A DNA stretch of 64,000 nt from Formosa haliotis (GTDB taxonomy: Bacteria; Bacteroidota; Bacteroidia; Flavobacteriales; Flavobacteriaceae): contig NZ_BDEL01000001.1 of the NCBI RefSeq assembly GCF_001685485.1, positions 2,973,501 to 3,037,500 on the forward strand, written 5' to 3'. Below are positions 43,114 through 53,700 of this stretch, one piece after another (the first letter of the stretch is position 1; every line of letters starts with the position of its first letter). The translations under genes and the position numbers were made by a program. Under the pieces are notes generated by a model that saw only the letters and a list, made by a program, of their open reading frames with translations, was not told the origin of the DNA and did not search any database.

Positions 43114-43941
43114 TTATATTTTAAAAGTAATTACCGGTCTTATGGCATGATTAACAATGTCTTCGCTTATGCTTCCGTTAAAGAAGTGTGCAATACCTTG
43201 TCTGCCATGTGTACTTATGCCTATAACGTCGGCTTTAATGTGTTCTGCGAAATCTAAAATTCCTTTTTCTACGGTATCATCGTTGTAAATGTTTATCGTG
43301 TAATTAGAATAATCAGTCTGCGATACAAAATGTTTAATTCGTTTTGTAGCTTCGGTCGTGGTTATAAAGTTATTTGGCGTGTTAACCAAGAGTAGGTGAA
43401 TCTTCGAATTAAATTTCTCTGCAAACTTAACAGCTTGTAAATAGGTGTGTTTGTTGTCGAGTTTAAAATCTGATGCAAAAACAACATCGTCTGCTTTAAA
43501 GTGTTCTGTTTTGCTTTTAATTACTAAAACAGGGATGTGAGATGTTCTTACAACTTTTTCTGTGTTCGAGCCAATAAACATTTCTTTAAATCCGGTAGCC
43601 CCATGAGACCCCATAACAATTAAATCTATGTCTAATTCTTTAGCGGTTTCTTTTATGCCTTCAAAAGTGGTGTTTGTTTTTATAGAATGATGTACGGTAA
43701 GGTCGCTTAAAAAATCTTTCGCCAATAATTCGCTAAAGCGTTTTTTTGCCAATTTTATAAAAAACAAGGCTTCTGGTATTTCGCTGTAGCTAGAATTAAA
43801 TCTATCTATCTCTGGTATAGGTAATTCTAACATGTGTAGAAAGTAAATTTCACTGTTAAATTGTTTTGCAAATTGCGCTGCAATCTTTGTAGCGTATTCT
43901 GCTTCTTTCGAGAAATCTGTAGGGACTAATATTCGTTTCAT
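43114..43941 (-). CDS. Universal stress protein with two UspA domains
   Basis: A cytoplasmic stress-response protein of 275 residues made of two UspA folds. The first ends with the ATP-binding pattern VMGSHGATGFKEMFIGSN and the second with GISTHGRQGIAHFFNGS, both keeping G-x2-G-x9-G-S, so both can bind nucleotide. The start IRKILVPTDFS-type sequence (here MKRILVPTDFSKEAEYA) is typical. Monocistronic; the palindromic element lies beyond its stop. Confidence 0.93.
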   Translation of the reverse strand: MKRILVPTDFSKEAEYATKIAAQFAKQFNSEIYFLHMLELPIPEIDRFNSSYSEIPEALFFIKLAKKRFSELLAKDFLSDLTVHHSIKTNTTFEGIKETAKELDIDLIVMGSHGATGFKEMFIGSNTEKVVRTSHIPVLVIKSKTEHFKADDVVFASDFKLDNKHTYLQAVKFAEKFNSKIHLLLVNTPNNFITTTEATKRIKHFVSQTDYSNYTINIYNDDTVEKGILDFAEHIKADVIGISTHGRQGIAHFFNGSISEDIVNHAIRPVITFKI

Positions 43942-44028
43942 AGCTTTAATTTTTGCTGTTAAATATCTATATAAAAATACGGATAAAAATTGATATTTGA
44001 AAGGTTGCGAGAATCAATAAAAAAATTG

Positions 44029-44036
44029 TATATTTG
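44029..44036 (+). promoter_or_regulatory. -7 element of the rimP-nusA-infB promoter
   Basis: Perfect TATATTTG; an imperfect TTGC box lies 20 nt upstream (44005-44008). Predicted start about 44041, which places the hairpin at 44063 inside the 5' leader. Confidence 0.6.
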
Positions 44037-44062
44037 CCCCGTTGTAAGAAAAAAGAATATGC

Positions 44063-44087
44063 GAGGGGACAGAGTCCCCTCTTTTTA
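44063..44087 (+). terminator. Attenuator-like hairpin in the leader of rimP-nusA-infB
   Basis: GAGGGGAC (44063-44070), loop AGA, GTCCCCTC (44074-44081), then TTTTTA: a G/C-rich 8-bp stem and T-tract with every feature of an intrinsic terminator, yet it lies between promoter and first gene, 10 bp before the rimP ATG. Confidence 0.75.
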
Positions 44088-44096
44088 TACTAAAAA

Positions 44097-44558
44097 ATGT
44101 TTAGAACAACTGTTGAGAATTTATTAGAAAACGCCTTACAAGAACGAAACGATTTGTTTTTGATAAGTTTAACCATTTCTGGAGATAATGCCATTAAGGT
44201 AATTATTGATGGTGATGAAGGTGTGAGTGTCGAGGATTGCATGTTTGTTAGCAGAGCTATTGAGAATAATATAGATAGAGAGGAGCAAGATTTTTCTTTA
44301 GAAGTTATGTCGGCAGGAGCAGCGTCTCCTTTATTGCAAAGCAGACAATTTGTTAAAAACATAGGAAGAACACTAGAAGTTAAAACAAAAACAGAAGATA
44401 TAGAAGCTGTTTTGGTAGACGCTAATGAAGACGTAATAGTTTTAGAATGGAAAGCAAGAGAGCCTAAACCAGTTGGTAAAGGTAAAGTTACTGTTCAAAA
44501 AGAAGCTAAAATTGCTTATAACGATATTGTAGAAGCAAAAGTGATGATTAAATTTTAA
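44097..44558 (+). CDS. rimP: Ribosome maturation factor RimP
   Basis: Needed for assembly of the 30S subunit. 153 residues with two domains; the DGDEGVSVEDCMFVSRAIE and SLEVMSAGAASPLLQSRQF motifs correspond to the conserved GVTIDDC-S and VSSPG-PL regions of the family. First gene of rimP-nusA-infB, whose promoter-proximal leader contains a terminator-like hairpin. Twelve bases separate it from nusA. Confidence 0.93.
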   Translation: MFRTTVENLLENALQERNDLFLISLTISGDNAIKVIIDGDEGVSVEDCMFVSRAIENNIDREEQDFSLEVMSAGAASPLLQSRQFVKNIGRTLEVKTKTEDIEAVLVDANEDVIVLEWKAREPKPVGKGKVTVQKEAKIAYNDIVEAKVMIKF

Positions 44559-44570
44559 TTCAAAAGAGTT

Positions 44571-45803
44571 ATGGAAAATCTGGCGTTAATTGATTCTTTT
44601 TCGGAATTTAAAGACGATAAATTAATAGATCGTGTAACGTTAATGGCGATTTTAGAGGATGTTTTTAGAAATGCCTTAAAAAAGAAATTTGGAGATGATG
44701 ATAATTTTGATATTATTATAAATCCAGATAAAGGCGATTTAGAAATATGGAGAAATCGTGTTGTTGTGGCAGATGGCGAGGTTGAAGAGCCTAACCAAGA
44801 GATTTCATTAAGTGAAGCTCGTAAAATTGAGCCTGATTTTGAAGTTGGTGAAGATGTGTCTGAAGAAGTAAAGTTAATAGATTTAGGTCGTCGTGCTATT
44901 TTAGCATTACGTCAGAATTTAATTTCTAAAATTCACGAACACGACAATACTAATATTTACAAGCAATTTAAAGATTTAATTGGAGATATTTATACGGCCG
45001 AAGTGCATCATATACGTCACAGAGCTATTATATTATTAGACGACGAAGGAAACGAAATCGTCTTACCAAAAGAAAAACAAATACCTTCAGATTTCTTTAG
45101 AAAAGGAGATAATGTTAGAGGAATAATAGAAAACGTAGAGTTAAAAGGTAGCAAACCGGCAATTATTATGTCGCGTACATCACCTTTATTCTTAGAAAAA
45201 TTATTCGAACAAGAAATACCAGAAGTATTCGATGGTTTAATTTCTGTTAAAAATGTAGTAAGAATTCCTGGTGAAAAAGCAAAAGTAGCTGTAGATTCTT
45301 ACGACGATAGAATAGATCCTGTAGGAGCCTGTGTGGGTATGAAGGGATCTAGAATTCATGGCATAGTTCGTGAGTTAGGAAACGAGAATATCGATGTTAT
45401 CAATTATACAAATAACCTTCAATTGTACATCACTAGAGCGTTAAGTCCAGCAAAAGTGACTTCAATCAAAATTGATGAAGAAAACAAACGTGCAGAAGTT
45501 ATTTTAAAACCTGAAGAGGTTAGTAAAGCCATTGGACGTGGTGGACATAATATTAGATTGGCCGGTCAATTAACTGGTTATGAGATAGATGTGTTTAGAG
45601 AAGGTGCAGAAGAAGATGTTGAGTTAACAGAATTTTCTGATGAAATTGATAGATGGATTATTGACGAGTTAAGCAAAGCTGGGCTTGATACAGCAAAGAG
45701 TGTTCTTGAGCAAGATGTTGAAGATTTAGTGAAAAGAACAGATTTAGAAGAAGAAACAATTAACGAAGTTATTAGAATTCTTAGAGAAGAGTTTGAAGAA
45801 TAA
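44571..45803 (+). CDS. nusA: Transcription termination/antitermination factor NusA
   Basis: Modulates RNA polymerase pausing, termination and antitermination. 410 residues: N-terminal RNAP-binding domain, S1 domain (GDIYTAEVHHIRHRAIIL), KH1 (VGACVGMKGSRIHGIVREL) and KH2 (EEVSKAIGRGGHNIRLAGQL). It ends after a short acidic C-terminal tail without the two extra repeats of gammaproteobacterial NusA. Because NusA acts on hairpins, the leader hairpin at 44063 may be its own feedback target. Confidence 0.96.
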   Translation: MENLALIDSFSEFKDDKLIDRVTLMAILEDVFRNALKKKFGDDDNFDIIINPDKGDLEIWRNRVVVADGEVEEPNQEISLSEARKIEPDFEVGEDVSEEVKLIDLGRRAILALRQNLISKIHEHDNTNIYKQFKDLIGDIYTAEVHHIRHRAIILLDDEGNEIVLPKEKQIPSDFFRKGDNVRGIIENVELKGSKPAIIMSRTSPLFLEKLFEQEIPEVFDGLISVKNVVRIPGEKAKVAVDSYDDRIDPVGACVGMKGSRIHGIVRELGNENIDVINYTNNLQLYITRALSPAKVTSIKIDEENKRAEVILKPEEVSKAIGRGGHNIRLAGQLTGYEIDVFREGAEEDVELTEFSDEIDRWIIDELSKAGLDTAKSVLEQDVEDLVKRTDLEEETINEVIRILREEFEE

Positions 45804-45833
45804 CTTATATTTGGGGTATATTAAAGGCAATTT

Positions 45834-48779
45834 ATGGCTGAAACAATAAGATTAAATAAAGTTTTACGTGAGTTAAACATCTCTATCGATCGTGCAGTAG
45901 ATTTTTTAGAAACTAAAGGCATAGATATCGATAAGCGTCCTACTACGAAAATTTCTCAGGAAGTTTACAATGTACTTTCTGGCGAATTTCAAACCGATGC
46001 TAGTAAGAAGGTGGCCTCTCAAGAAGTAAGTGAAGCAAAGCTGAAAGAAAAAGAAGCCTTGCGTGAGCAGCGAGAGCGTGAACTTGAAGCAAAACAAAAA
46101 GAAGAAGCTAAGAAGGAGCAAATAGTTAAAGCCAAATCAACACTCTCGGGTCCGAAACAAGTGGGTAAGATCGATTTAGATCCAAAGCCAAAAAGTGTTT
46201 CAACACTTGAAGAGAAAAAGGAAGCGCCTGTTCAACCAAAAGTTGAAGATGTAAAACCTGAAACTACAGCTCCAAAAACAGAAACGGTTAAAGTGGAAGA
46301 GAAGAAGGAAGAGAAGCCAGTTGAAAAAACTGAGCAGAAACCTGCAATGAAGGAAGACAAACCGGAAAAAAAGGAAGCGCCAAAAGTTCAAGATACTCCA
46401 AAAGTAGAACAAAAACCAAAATCGGTTACCGCTCCAGCAAAACCTCCAGTTGCATCTAAGCCTAATACGCCAAAGCAGGAAAATACTGCTAAGCAAGAGG
46501 AGAAAAAAGTAGTTCCTTCGAAACCATCTGAACCTGCTAAAAAGGAAGCTCCAAAAGCAGAAGACGATAAACCTGTTGAAGAAGAACGCTTAAAAACGCA
46601 ATACCAAAAGCTTTCTGGGCCAAAGATTGCGGGAGAAAAAATAGATTTATCTCAATTTAATAAGCCTAAAAAGAAACCAGTTGCTAAAGCTGGTGCAGAT
46701 AATGCGGCTAATACAAATAAAAGAAAACGTCGCCGTATTAGTAAACCAGGCGATAATAAACCTAATGCTAAACCAGGAACTACTGGAGGACCAAGATCTG
46801 GAAACGATCGTTTTAAAGGTAAAAAACCAGGAGGGCCAGGTCAAGCTAGACGTCCAATTGTAAAGGAAGAGCCTAGCGAAGCAGAAGTTCAAAAACAAGT
46901 TAGAGAAACCTTAGAGAAACTTCAAGGGAAATCTAGTAAAGGTAAAGGTGCTAAATACCGTAGAGATAAGAGAGATTCTCACAGAGAACAAAGTCAGAAA
47001 GATCTTGATCAGCAAGAAGTAGAAAGCAAAATCTTAAAAGTAACAGAATTTGTTACGGCTAGTGAAGTGGCTACCATGATGGATGTTTCGGTAACTCAAA
47101 TTATCTCGGCTTGTATGTCGTTAGGTATGATGGTTACCATGAACCAACGTCTAGACGCCGAAACACTTGCAATTGTTGCCGATGAATTTGGTTATAAAGT
47201 AGAATTTGTAACTTCAGATCTTGAAGATAATATAGAAGTTGTAGAAGATAAACCAGAAGATTTAATTGAACGCGCACCAATTATTACGGTAATGGGACAC
47301 GTAGATCACGGTAAAACATCTTTACTAGATTATATTCGTAAAGAAAATGTGATCGCTGGAGAATCTGGAGGAATTACACAGCATATTGGTGCCTACGGGG
47401 TAACTCTTGAAAACGGTCAGAAAATCGCGTTCTTAGATACACCTGGTCACGAGGCCTTTACAGCCATGCGTGCTCGTGGTGCTCAAGTAACAGATTTAGC
47501 AGTTATTGTTATTGCTGCCGATGATGATATTATGCCACAAACAAAAGAAGCAATTGCCCACGCACAAGCAGCGGGAGTACCAATTGTTTTTGCTATAAAT
47601 AAAATAGATAGACCAGCAGCTAACCCGGACCGTATTAAGGAAGGTTTAGCACAAATGAACTTATTAGTAGAAGACTGGGGAGGAAAAATTCAATCTCACG
47701 ATATTTCTGCGAAACAAGGAACTGGTGTTAAAGAATTATTAGAAAAAGTTTTACTAGAAGCCGAATTATTAGAGCTTAAAGCAAATCCTAATAAATTAGC
47801 TTCAGGTACTGTAGTTGAAGCATTCCTAGATAAAGGTCGTGGTTATGTATCTACAATTTTAGTACAAGCCGGAACATTAAAAATTGGAGATTACGTTTTA
47901 GCTGGTAAAAACAGCGGTAAGGTAAAAGCCATGCACGACGAACGTGGAAAAGAAGTTAAAGAAGCAGGTCCAAGTACACCAGTGTCTATATTAGGATTAG
48001 ATGGTGCGCCACAAGCCGGTGATAAATTTAATGTTTTTGAAGACGAACGTGAAGCAAAACAAATTGCTACGAAACGTGCACAATTACAACGTGAGCAATC
48101 TGTACGCACACAGCGTCATATTACTCTAGATGAAATTGGTCGTCGTATTGCATTAGGTGATTTCCAAGAATTAAATATCATCCTTAAAGGAGATGTGGAT
48201 GGTTCTGTAGAAGCCTTAACCGATTCATTCCAAAAACTATCTACCGAAGAAATTCAAGTCAATATTATTCATAAAGGTGTTGGTGCCATTACAGAAAGTG
48301 ATGTGTTATTAGCTTCTGCATCAGATGCGATTATTATCGGATTTAATGTTAGACCAATGGGTAATGCAAGAATGATTGCAGATAAGGAAGAAATAGATAT
48401 CCGTACTTACTCAATTATCTACGATGCGATTAACGATCTTAAAGATGCGATGGAAGGTATGTTATCTCCAGAGCTTAAAGAAGAGATTACTGGTACTGCA
48501 GAAATTAGAGAAATCTTTAAAGTTTCTAAAATTGGTAGTATTGCAGGTTGTATGGTAACTAGCGGGAAAGTTGTTAGAACTAACGGTGTACGTTTAATTA
48601 GAGATGGTGTTGTTGTTTACACTGGAGAATTAGCGTCGTTGAAACGATTTAAAGATGATGTAAAAGAAGTGTCTAAAGGATATGATTGTGGTATGCAAAT
48701 TAAAAACTACAATGATATTAAAGAAGGCGACGTTATTGAATCGTTCCACGAAATAGAAGTAAAAAAGAAACTTAAATAA
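45834..48779 (+). CDS. infB: Translation initiation factor IF-2
   Basis: GTPase that places initiator tRNA on the ribosome. 981 residues. The N-terminal half (residues about 60-380) is a repetitive Lys/Glu/Pro/Ala linker, with a basic patch ([11 protein letters not shown]). The G domain starts near residue 487 with G1 [14 protein letters not shown], then [16 protein letters not shown] and [10 protein letters not shown]. Domains II-IV follow with the ending [16 protein letters not shown] strong hairpin terminates the operon. Confidence 0.97.
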   Translation: MAETIRLNKVLRELNISIDRAVDFLETKGIDIDKRPTTKISQEVYNVLSGEFQTDASKKVASQEVSEAKLKEKEALREQRERELEAKQKEEAKKEQIVKAKSTLSGPKQVGKIDLDPKPKSVSTLEEKKEAPVQPKVEDVKPETTAPKTETVKVEEKKEEKPVEKTEQKPAMKEDKPEKKEAPKVQDTPKVEQKPKSVTAPAKPPVASKPNTPKQENTAKQEEKKVVPSKPSEPAKKEAPKAEDDKPVEEERLKTQYQKLSGPKIAGEKIDLSQFNKPKKKPVAKAGADNAANTNKRKRRRISKPGDNKPNAKPGTTGGPRSGNDRFKGKKPGGPGQARRPIVKEEPSEAEVQKQVRETLEKLQGKSSKGKGAKYRRDKRDSHREQSQKDLDQQEVESKILKVTEFVTASEVATMMDVSVTQIISACMSLGMMVTMNQRLDAETLAIVADEFGYKVEFVTSDLEDNIEVVEDKPEDLIERAPIITVMGHVDHGKTSLLDYIRKENVIAGESGGITQHIGAYGVTLENGQKIAFLDTPGHEAFTAMRARGAQVTDLAVIVIAADDDIMPQTKEAIAHAQAAGVPIVFAINKIDRPAANPDRIKEGLAQMNLLVEDWGGKIQSHDISAKQGTGVKELLEKVLLEAELLELKANPNKLASGTVVEAFLDKGRGYVSTILVQAGTLKIGDYVLAGKNSGKVKAMHDERGKEVKEAGPSTPVSILGLDGAPQAGDKFNVFEDEREAKQIATKRAQLQREQSVRTQRHITLDEIGRRIALGDFQELNIILKGDVDGSVEALTDSFQKLSTEEIQVNIIHKGVGAITESDVLLASASDAIIIGFNVRPMGNARMIADKEEIDIRTYSIIYDAINDLKDAMEGMLSPELKEEITGTAEIREIFKVSKIGSIAGCMVTSGKVVRTNGVRLIRDGVVVYTGELASLKRFKDDVKEVSKGYDCGMQIKNYNDIKEGDVIESFHEIEVKKKLK

Positions 48780-48800
48780 AGTAGTAAAGTATATTACATA

Positions 48801-48830
48801 AAAAAAGGCGACCATTTGGTCGCCTTTTTT
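48801..48830. terminator. Bidirectional terminator between infB and the SPOR gene
   Basis: Stem AAAAAAGGCGACCA (48801-48814) / TGGTCGCCTTTTTT (48817-48830) with T-runs on both strands; serves both converging genes. Confidence 0.88.
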
Positions 48831-48835
48831 GTGTT

Positions 48836-49231
48836 TTAACTTTTTACTTTGGGCATAAAAATAAATCCATTCGGATATTTTTCTTTAATAACTAACAAGG
48901 CGCGATCGGCTTCCAAACGGGTTCTAAAACTTCCTACCCAAATTTTATAGTTAGGTGTTTCGTAAACCAAAGTCGATTTCCATTGGTGATTTTCCTTTTT
49001 AAAGTCGCTAAGCGTTTCTTCTGCAGATGCGCGATTACCAGAGTAAATTTGAATTTTAAACCGGTCTGAAGCGTTTTCATCCTTGTCCATTTCTTTCTTA
49101 ACGTCCAGAAGTTTGACTATTTTTTCATCCTGATTAACAGCAATGTTTCCTTGTTGGGCAAAGCTTTTAGTAGAGAATGATGCAGCACAAATCCCAGTGA
49201 TTACAATAAGTTTTATTTTCAATAATTTCAT
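48836..49231 (-). CDS. Secreted SPOR-domain protein
   Basis: 131 residues from the chosen ATG at 49231 (MKLLKIKLIVITG), which gives a proper signal peptide ending TKSFAQ; the upstream in-frame start at 49270 would bury it. The mature protein ends with a SPOR domain (RFKIQIYSGNRASAEETLSD and VGSFRTRLEADRALLVIKE), which binds denuded peptidoglycan glycan strands. A cell-division or envelope role is likely. A perfect -7 element TACATTTG (complement of 49249-49256) precedes it. Confidence 0.88.
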   Translation of the reverse strand: MKLLKIKLIVITGICAASFSTKSFAQQGNIAVNQDEKIVKLLDVKKEMDKDENASDRFKIQIYSGNRASAEETLSDFKKENHQWKSTLVYETPNYKIWVGSFRTRLEADRALLVIKEKYPNGFIFMPKVKS

Positions 49232-49330
49232 TTTCAAGTTATTTGCTACAAATGTAAAAGTAATTCCCATAAACAGATAATAATTTTTTATTTAGAACCC
49301 ATCTAAATTAAGGTTAACCGTAATCTTAGG

Positions 49331-49361
49331 TTTTCACAATCCACTTTAAATGTTATTTTTG
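49331..49361 (+). promoter_or_regulatory. Promoter of the act-cox respiratory operon
   Basis: TTTT (49331-49334), 19 nt, perfect TATTTTTG (49354-49361). It predicts a start about 49366 and a leader of about 30 nt. Confidence 0.65.
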
Positions 49362-49396
49362 TTCAGATTTTAAAATTGTATTTTTTTCGATTATAA

Positions 49397-50731
49397 ATGA
49401 AAAAATCATACCAAAGTTTAGAAGTTAATTCAACCAATAATATGAAACAGGTGATTCACCGTAAATTTAGCAAAAACATCTTTCGTTTAGCTATAGTTAT
49501 TTTACTTGCGTTTACAAGCTCACTTTCGGCTCAAGGAGATCCGGCAAAGGGAAAGGCTTTATTTAATTCTAATTGTGCAGCATGTCACCAATTAGATAAA
49601 AAAATGACAGGTCCAGCTTTGCGTAATATCGAAGCAAACCTAAGTGAAGAAGGCGTTGATAAAGATTGGATCCATTCTTGGATTCGCAACAGCTCAGGAC
49701 TTATTAAGTCGGGAGATGCATATGCCAACAAAATTTTCAAAGAATATAATAATGTTCCGATGACAGCATTCCCTCAGCTGTCAGACGAAGATATTGATAA
49801 TATATTAGCGTATACGGCAGAGGAAAAAGCTGCTCCTGCGCCAGCAGCTGCTGGTCCGGTAGGTGTTGCAAAGGCTAGTGGTGAAGGCGATGGTATTTCT
49901 AATAAAATTATATTAGGAGCCTTAGTCTTATTATTCGGTTTACTAGCAATGGCTTTAATTTTAGTACGCCAAACCTTAAATAAGTTTGCAGAAGCTAAAG
50001 GTGTAGCGGTTGAAAAAACGTCTCGTTTACCACTTTGGAAAGCCTTTGTTCAAAATCAATTCTTAGTGTTAGTATCGGTTATTTTATTACTATTAGTAGG
50101 GGCGTATTATGCCTACGGATATATGATGCAAGTAGGTGTAGACCAAGGGTATCAACCGGTACAACCAATTCATTATTCTCATAAAATTCACGCTGGAGAT
50201 AACGGTATCGATTGTAAATATTGTCACTCTTCTGCAAGAGTTAGTAAAACTTCAGGAATTCCATCATTAAATGTGTGTATGAACTGTCATAAATCTATTT
50301 ATGAAGTAGCAGAAAGCACGGCTACGCCAGAACATAGTAAAGAGTTTTACGATGGCGAAATTCAAAAGTTATATAAAGCTGTAGGATGGGATGACGAAGA
50401 GCAAGCCTATACAGGTGAAACGCATCCGGTTAAATGGGTTAGAATTCACAATTTACCAGATTTCGTATACTTTAACCACTCTCAACACGTAACAGTAGGA
50501 GGTATAGAATGCCAAACATGTCACGGTCCTGTTGAAGAAATGGAAGTTATGTATCAGCATGCGCCTTTAACTATGGGATGGTGTGTTAACTGTCACAGAG
50601 AAACAAACGTAAAAGTAAAAGACAACGATTACTATACAAAAATCCACGAAGAATTATCTAAAAAGTACGGTGTTGAGGAGCTTACAGCTGCGCAAATGGG
50701 TGCTTTAGAATGTGGTAAGTGTCATTATTAA
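49397..50731 (+). CDS. actA: Alternative complex III subunit ActA fused to a monoheme cytochrome c
   Basis: Multiheme electron carrier of the quinol-oxidising alternative complex III. 444 residues; another start at 49442 (MKQVIHRKFS) would remove 15 residues and gives a cleaner signal. Order: signal/anchor, a cytochrome c domain (CAACH, with MTAFPQ as Met ligand region), a transmembrane helix (about 165-190), a second helix, then the pentaheme ActA part (CKYCH, CMNCH, CQTCH, CVNCH and CGKCH). That is six heme sites in all. First gene of the operon. Confidence 0.92.
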   Translation: MKKSYQSLEVNSTNNMKQVIHRKFSKNIFRLAIVILLAFTSSLSAQGDPAKGKALFNSNCAACHQLDKKMTGPALRNIEANLSEEGVDKDWIHSWIRNSSGLIKSGDAYANKIFKEYNNVPMTAFPQLSDEDIDNILAYTAEEKAAPAPAAAGPVGVAKASGEGDGISNKIILGALVLLFGLLAMALILVRQTLNKFAEAKGVAVEKTSRLPLWKAFVQNQFLVLVSVILLLLVGAYYAYGYMMQVGVDQGYQPVQPIHYSHKIHAGDNGIDCKYCHSSARVSKTSGIPSLNVCMNCHKSIYEVAESTATPEHSKEFYDGEIQKLYKAVGWDDEEQAYTGETHPVKWVRIHNLPDFVYFNHSQHVTVGGIECQTCHGPVEEMEVMYQHAPLTMGWCVNCHRETNVKVKDNDYYTKIHEELSKKYGVEELTAAQMGALECGKCHY

Positions 50732-50761
50732 TTTATTTAAGAAGTAATTCAATTATACAAT

Positions 50762-53700
50762 ATGTCATCAAACAAGAAATACTGGAAAAGTGTTGAAGAG
50801 CTAAACGAAAATAGCTCTATTGTTGAGGCGCTAAAACAAAACGAATTTGTTGAAGAAATTCCTACAGACGAGTTTTTAGGTGATAAAGCAACGCTTGAGT
50901 CATCTTCTACAACTCGAAGAGATTTCTTAAAATATGTTGGTTTTAGTACAGCGGCCGCATCGCTTGCAGCTTGTGAAGGACCAGTTATTAAATCGATTCC
51001 TTATGTAGTTCAGCCGGAAAACATCATTCCAGGTGTTGCAAACTATTATGCTACAACGATAGCCGATGGTTTTGATTTCGCTAGTGTTTTAGTTAAAACA
51101 CGTGAAGGTCGTCCTATTAAAATTGAGAACAATTCCTTAGCAAAAACTAATGGAAACGCAAATGCAAGAGTGAATGCTTCTGTGTTAGGTTTGTATGATA
51201 GTTTAAGAGTTCAGGGGCCTTTAAAAGAAGGTAATCCTATTTCATGGAGCGATTTCAATGCCGAAATAACTTCAAAATTATCTAGTATAGGTAGTGGTGG
51301 AAAGGATATCGTGTTATTAACACAAACTTTTGCTAGCCCGTCTACAGAACGCTTAATTAATATTTTCAAAGAAAAATACGGAAATGTACGTCATGTAGTT
51401 TATGATGCCATTTCAGAATCTGCAGCTTTAGACGCCTACCAAGCGAAATACGGAAGACGCGGATTAGCAAATTATAATTTTGCTCAAGCCGATACTATTG
51501 TTTCTATAGGAGCAGATTTTATTGGTGACTGGCAAGGTGGTGGTTACGATGCAGGATATTCTGCTGGTCGTATTCCTAAAGAAGGTAAAATGTCTCGTCA
51601 TATTCAGTTTGAAGCTAATATGTCTTTAACGGGAGCCAATGCCGATAATCGTATTCCTTGTACTCCAAGTCAGCAAAAAGTAGCTTTAGCTAAATTATAT
51701 GGTTATATAGTAGGTAGCTCGGTTTCTGGAACTTTGCCAGAGCATATTGAGGCGGCTGTTAAAAAGGCGGCAGATTTACTTAAGAAATCAGGTAGAGCTG
51801 GTGTAGTAGTTACAGGAATTCAAGATGTAAACGCACAAGCTTTAGTTTTAGAAATTAATGCTGCATTACGTAGTAAGGCGTTTAAGCCTAGAGTTACTGT
51901 ATTTACAAGACAAGGTAACGATAAAGATGTTGCTAAATTAGTAGCAGACATGAACGCAGGTCGTGTAGGTGCTGTTATTATGAGTGGTGTAAACCCATTA
52001 TATACGCTACCAAACGCTGCTGCATTTGCCGAAGGATTAGCAAAAACAGATTTAGCTGTAACATTCTCTATGAAATTAGATGAAACAGCTTCTCAAACAC
52101 AATATTTAGCAGCAGCACCTCACTATTTAGAATCATGGGGTGATGTTGAATTAAAACGCGGACATTATGCGTTAACGCAACCAACTATTCGTCCGTTGTT
52201 CGATACAAAACAATTTCAAGATGCTTTACTAGCATGGACAGGTAATTCGTCTACTTACCATGATTTTATTAAAGAAACATGGAACTCTGGTATTTTAGGA
52301 GATTCTAATTTCAACCAAGCATTGCACGATGGTTCATTTATTCCAGGTCCATTAGGAGCTTTAGTAAATGGCGTTTCTAAGCAAACTATCGAAACGACTA
52401 AAACAACTTTAGTAGGTAAAAAAGATAGAACTTGGGCTGGAAAAGTTATTCATGATGCCGCTGTAGGTATTGGTTTAGCAAAAGAAGATCAAGAAGGTTA
52501 CGTAACTACAACATCTACTAAAACGGTTGGTGGAGATGCAGATTCAAGTTCAAATGAATTTGATGGTGCTAATGCCATTTCTGGCGCAGCTGCTGCTTCT
52601 GCATTAGTTGCTTCAGCGACTTCTGAAGGCTTAGAATTGGTATTGTATTCTAAAACAGGAATGGGAGATGGTCAACAAGCCAATAACCCATGGTTACAAG
52701 AATTTCCAGATCCAATTTCGCGTGCGTCTTGGGATAACTATTTAACCGTTTCTAAAGCCGATGCTGAAGCCTTAGGTTTATCTAACAGACACGTGGCAAA
52801 CGGTGGTTTAAACGGAAGTTATGCTAAGGTTACTGTTAACGGTGTTACTTTAGAGCGTGTACCAGTACTTATTCAACCAGGTCAGGCTAAAGGTTCTGTT
52901 GGTTTAGCATTTGGTTACGGTAGAACCGAAGGCTTAAAAGAAGAAATGAAAACGGGTGTAAACGCTTTTGGTTTATATCAAGATTTTAATACAGTTCAAA
53001 ATGTTAGTGTAAGTGCTGCAGCAGGCGAGCATGAGTTTGCTTGTGTACAGTTACACAATACATTAATGGGACGTGGAGATATTGTTAAGGAAACGACTTT
53101 AGAGATCTTCAATACTAAAGATAAGGCAGAGTGGAATTCTACTCCAGTGGTATCTTTAAACCACGTAGAAACTCCAGTGACGTCTCCAGATGTAGATTTA
53201 TGGTCTGAATTTGATCGTACTATCGGTCATCACTTTAACTTATCGATCGACTTAAACGCTTGTACAGGGTGTGGTGCTTGTGTAATAGCTTGTCATGCCG
53301 AAAATAACGTACCAGTTGTTGGTAAAAGTGAAATTCGTCGTAGCCGTGATATGCACTGGTTACGTATAGATAGATATTATTCTTCAGATGACACATTTAG
53401 TGAAGATAACACTAAGAAAGATGAGTTTTCTGGACTATGGGGTGATAAAGGATCTTTAGGAGGATTTGGAGAATTAGAACACGCTTCAGACAATCCGCAA
53501 GTTGCTTTCCAACCTGTAATGTGTCAGCACTGTAATCACGCACCATGTGAAACTGTTTGTCCAGTTGCGGCAACATCACACGGTCGTCAAGGACAAAACC
53601 ATATGGCATATAACCGTTGTGTAGGTACACGTTACTGTGCTAACAACTGTCCATATAAAGTACGTCGTTTTAACTGGTTCTTATACAATGGTAATGATGA

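Noticed and set aside
46200-46496. Minus-strand Phe/Leu/Trp-rich ORFs opposite infB
   Set aside because: They are the complement of the Lys/Glu-rich repetitive linker of IF-2, which naturally yields long antisense frames.
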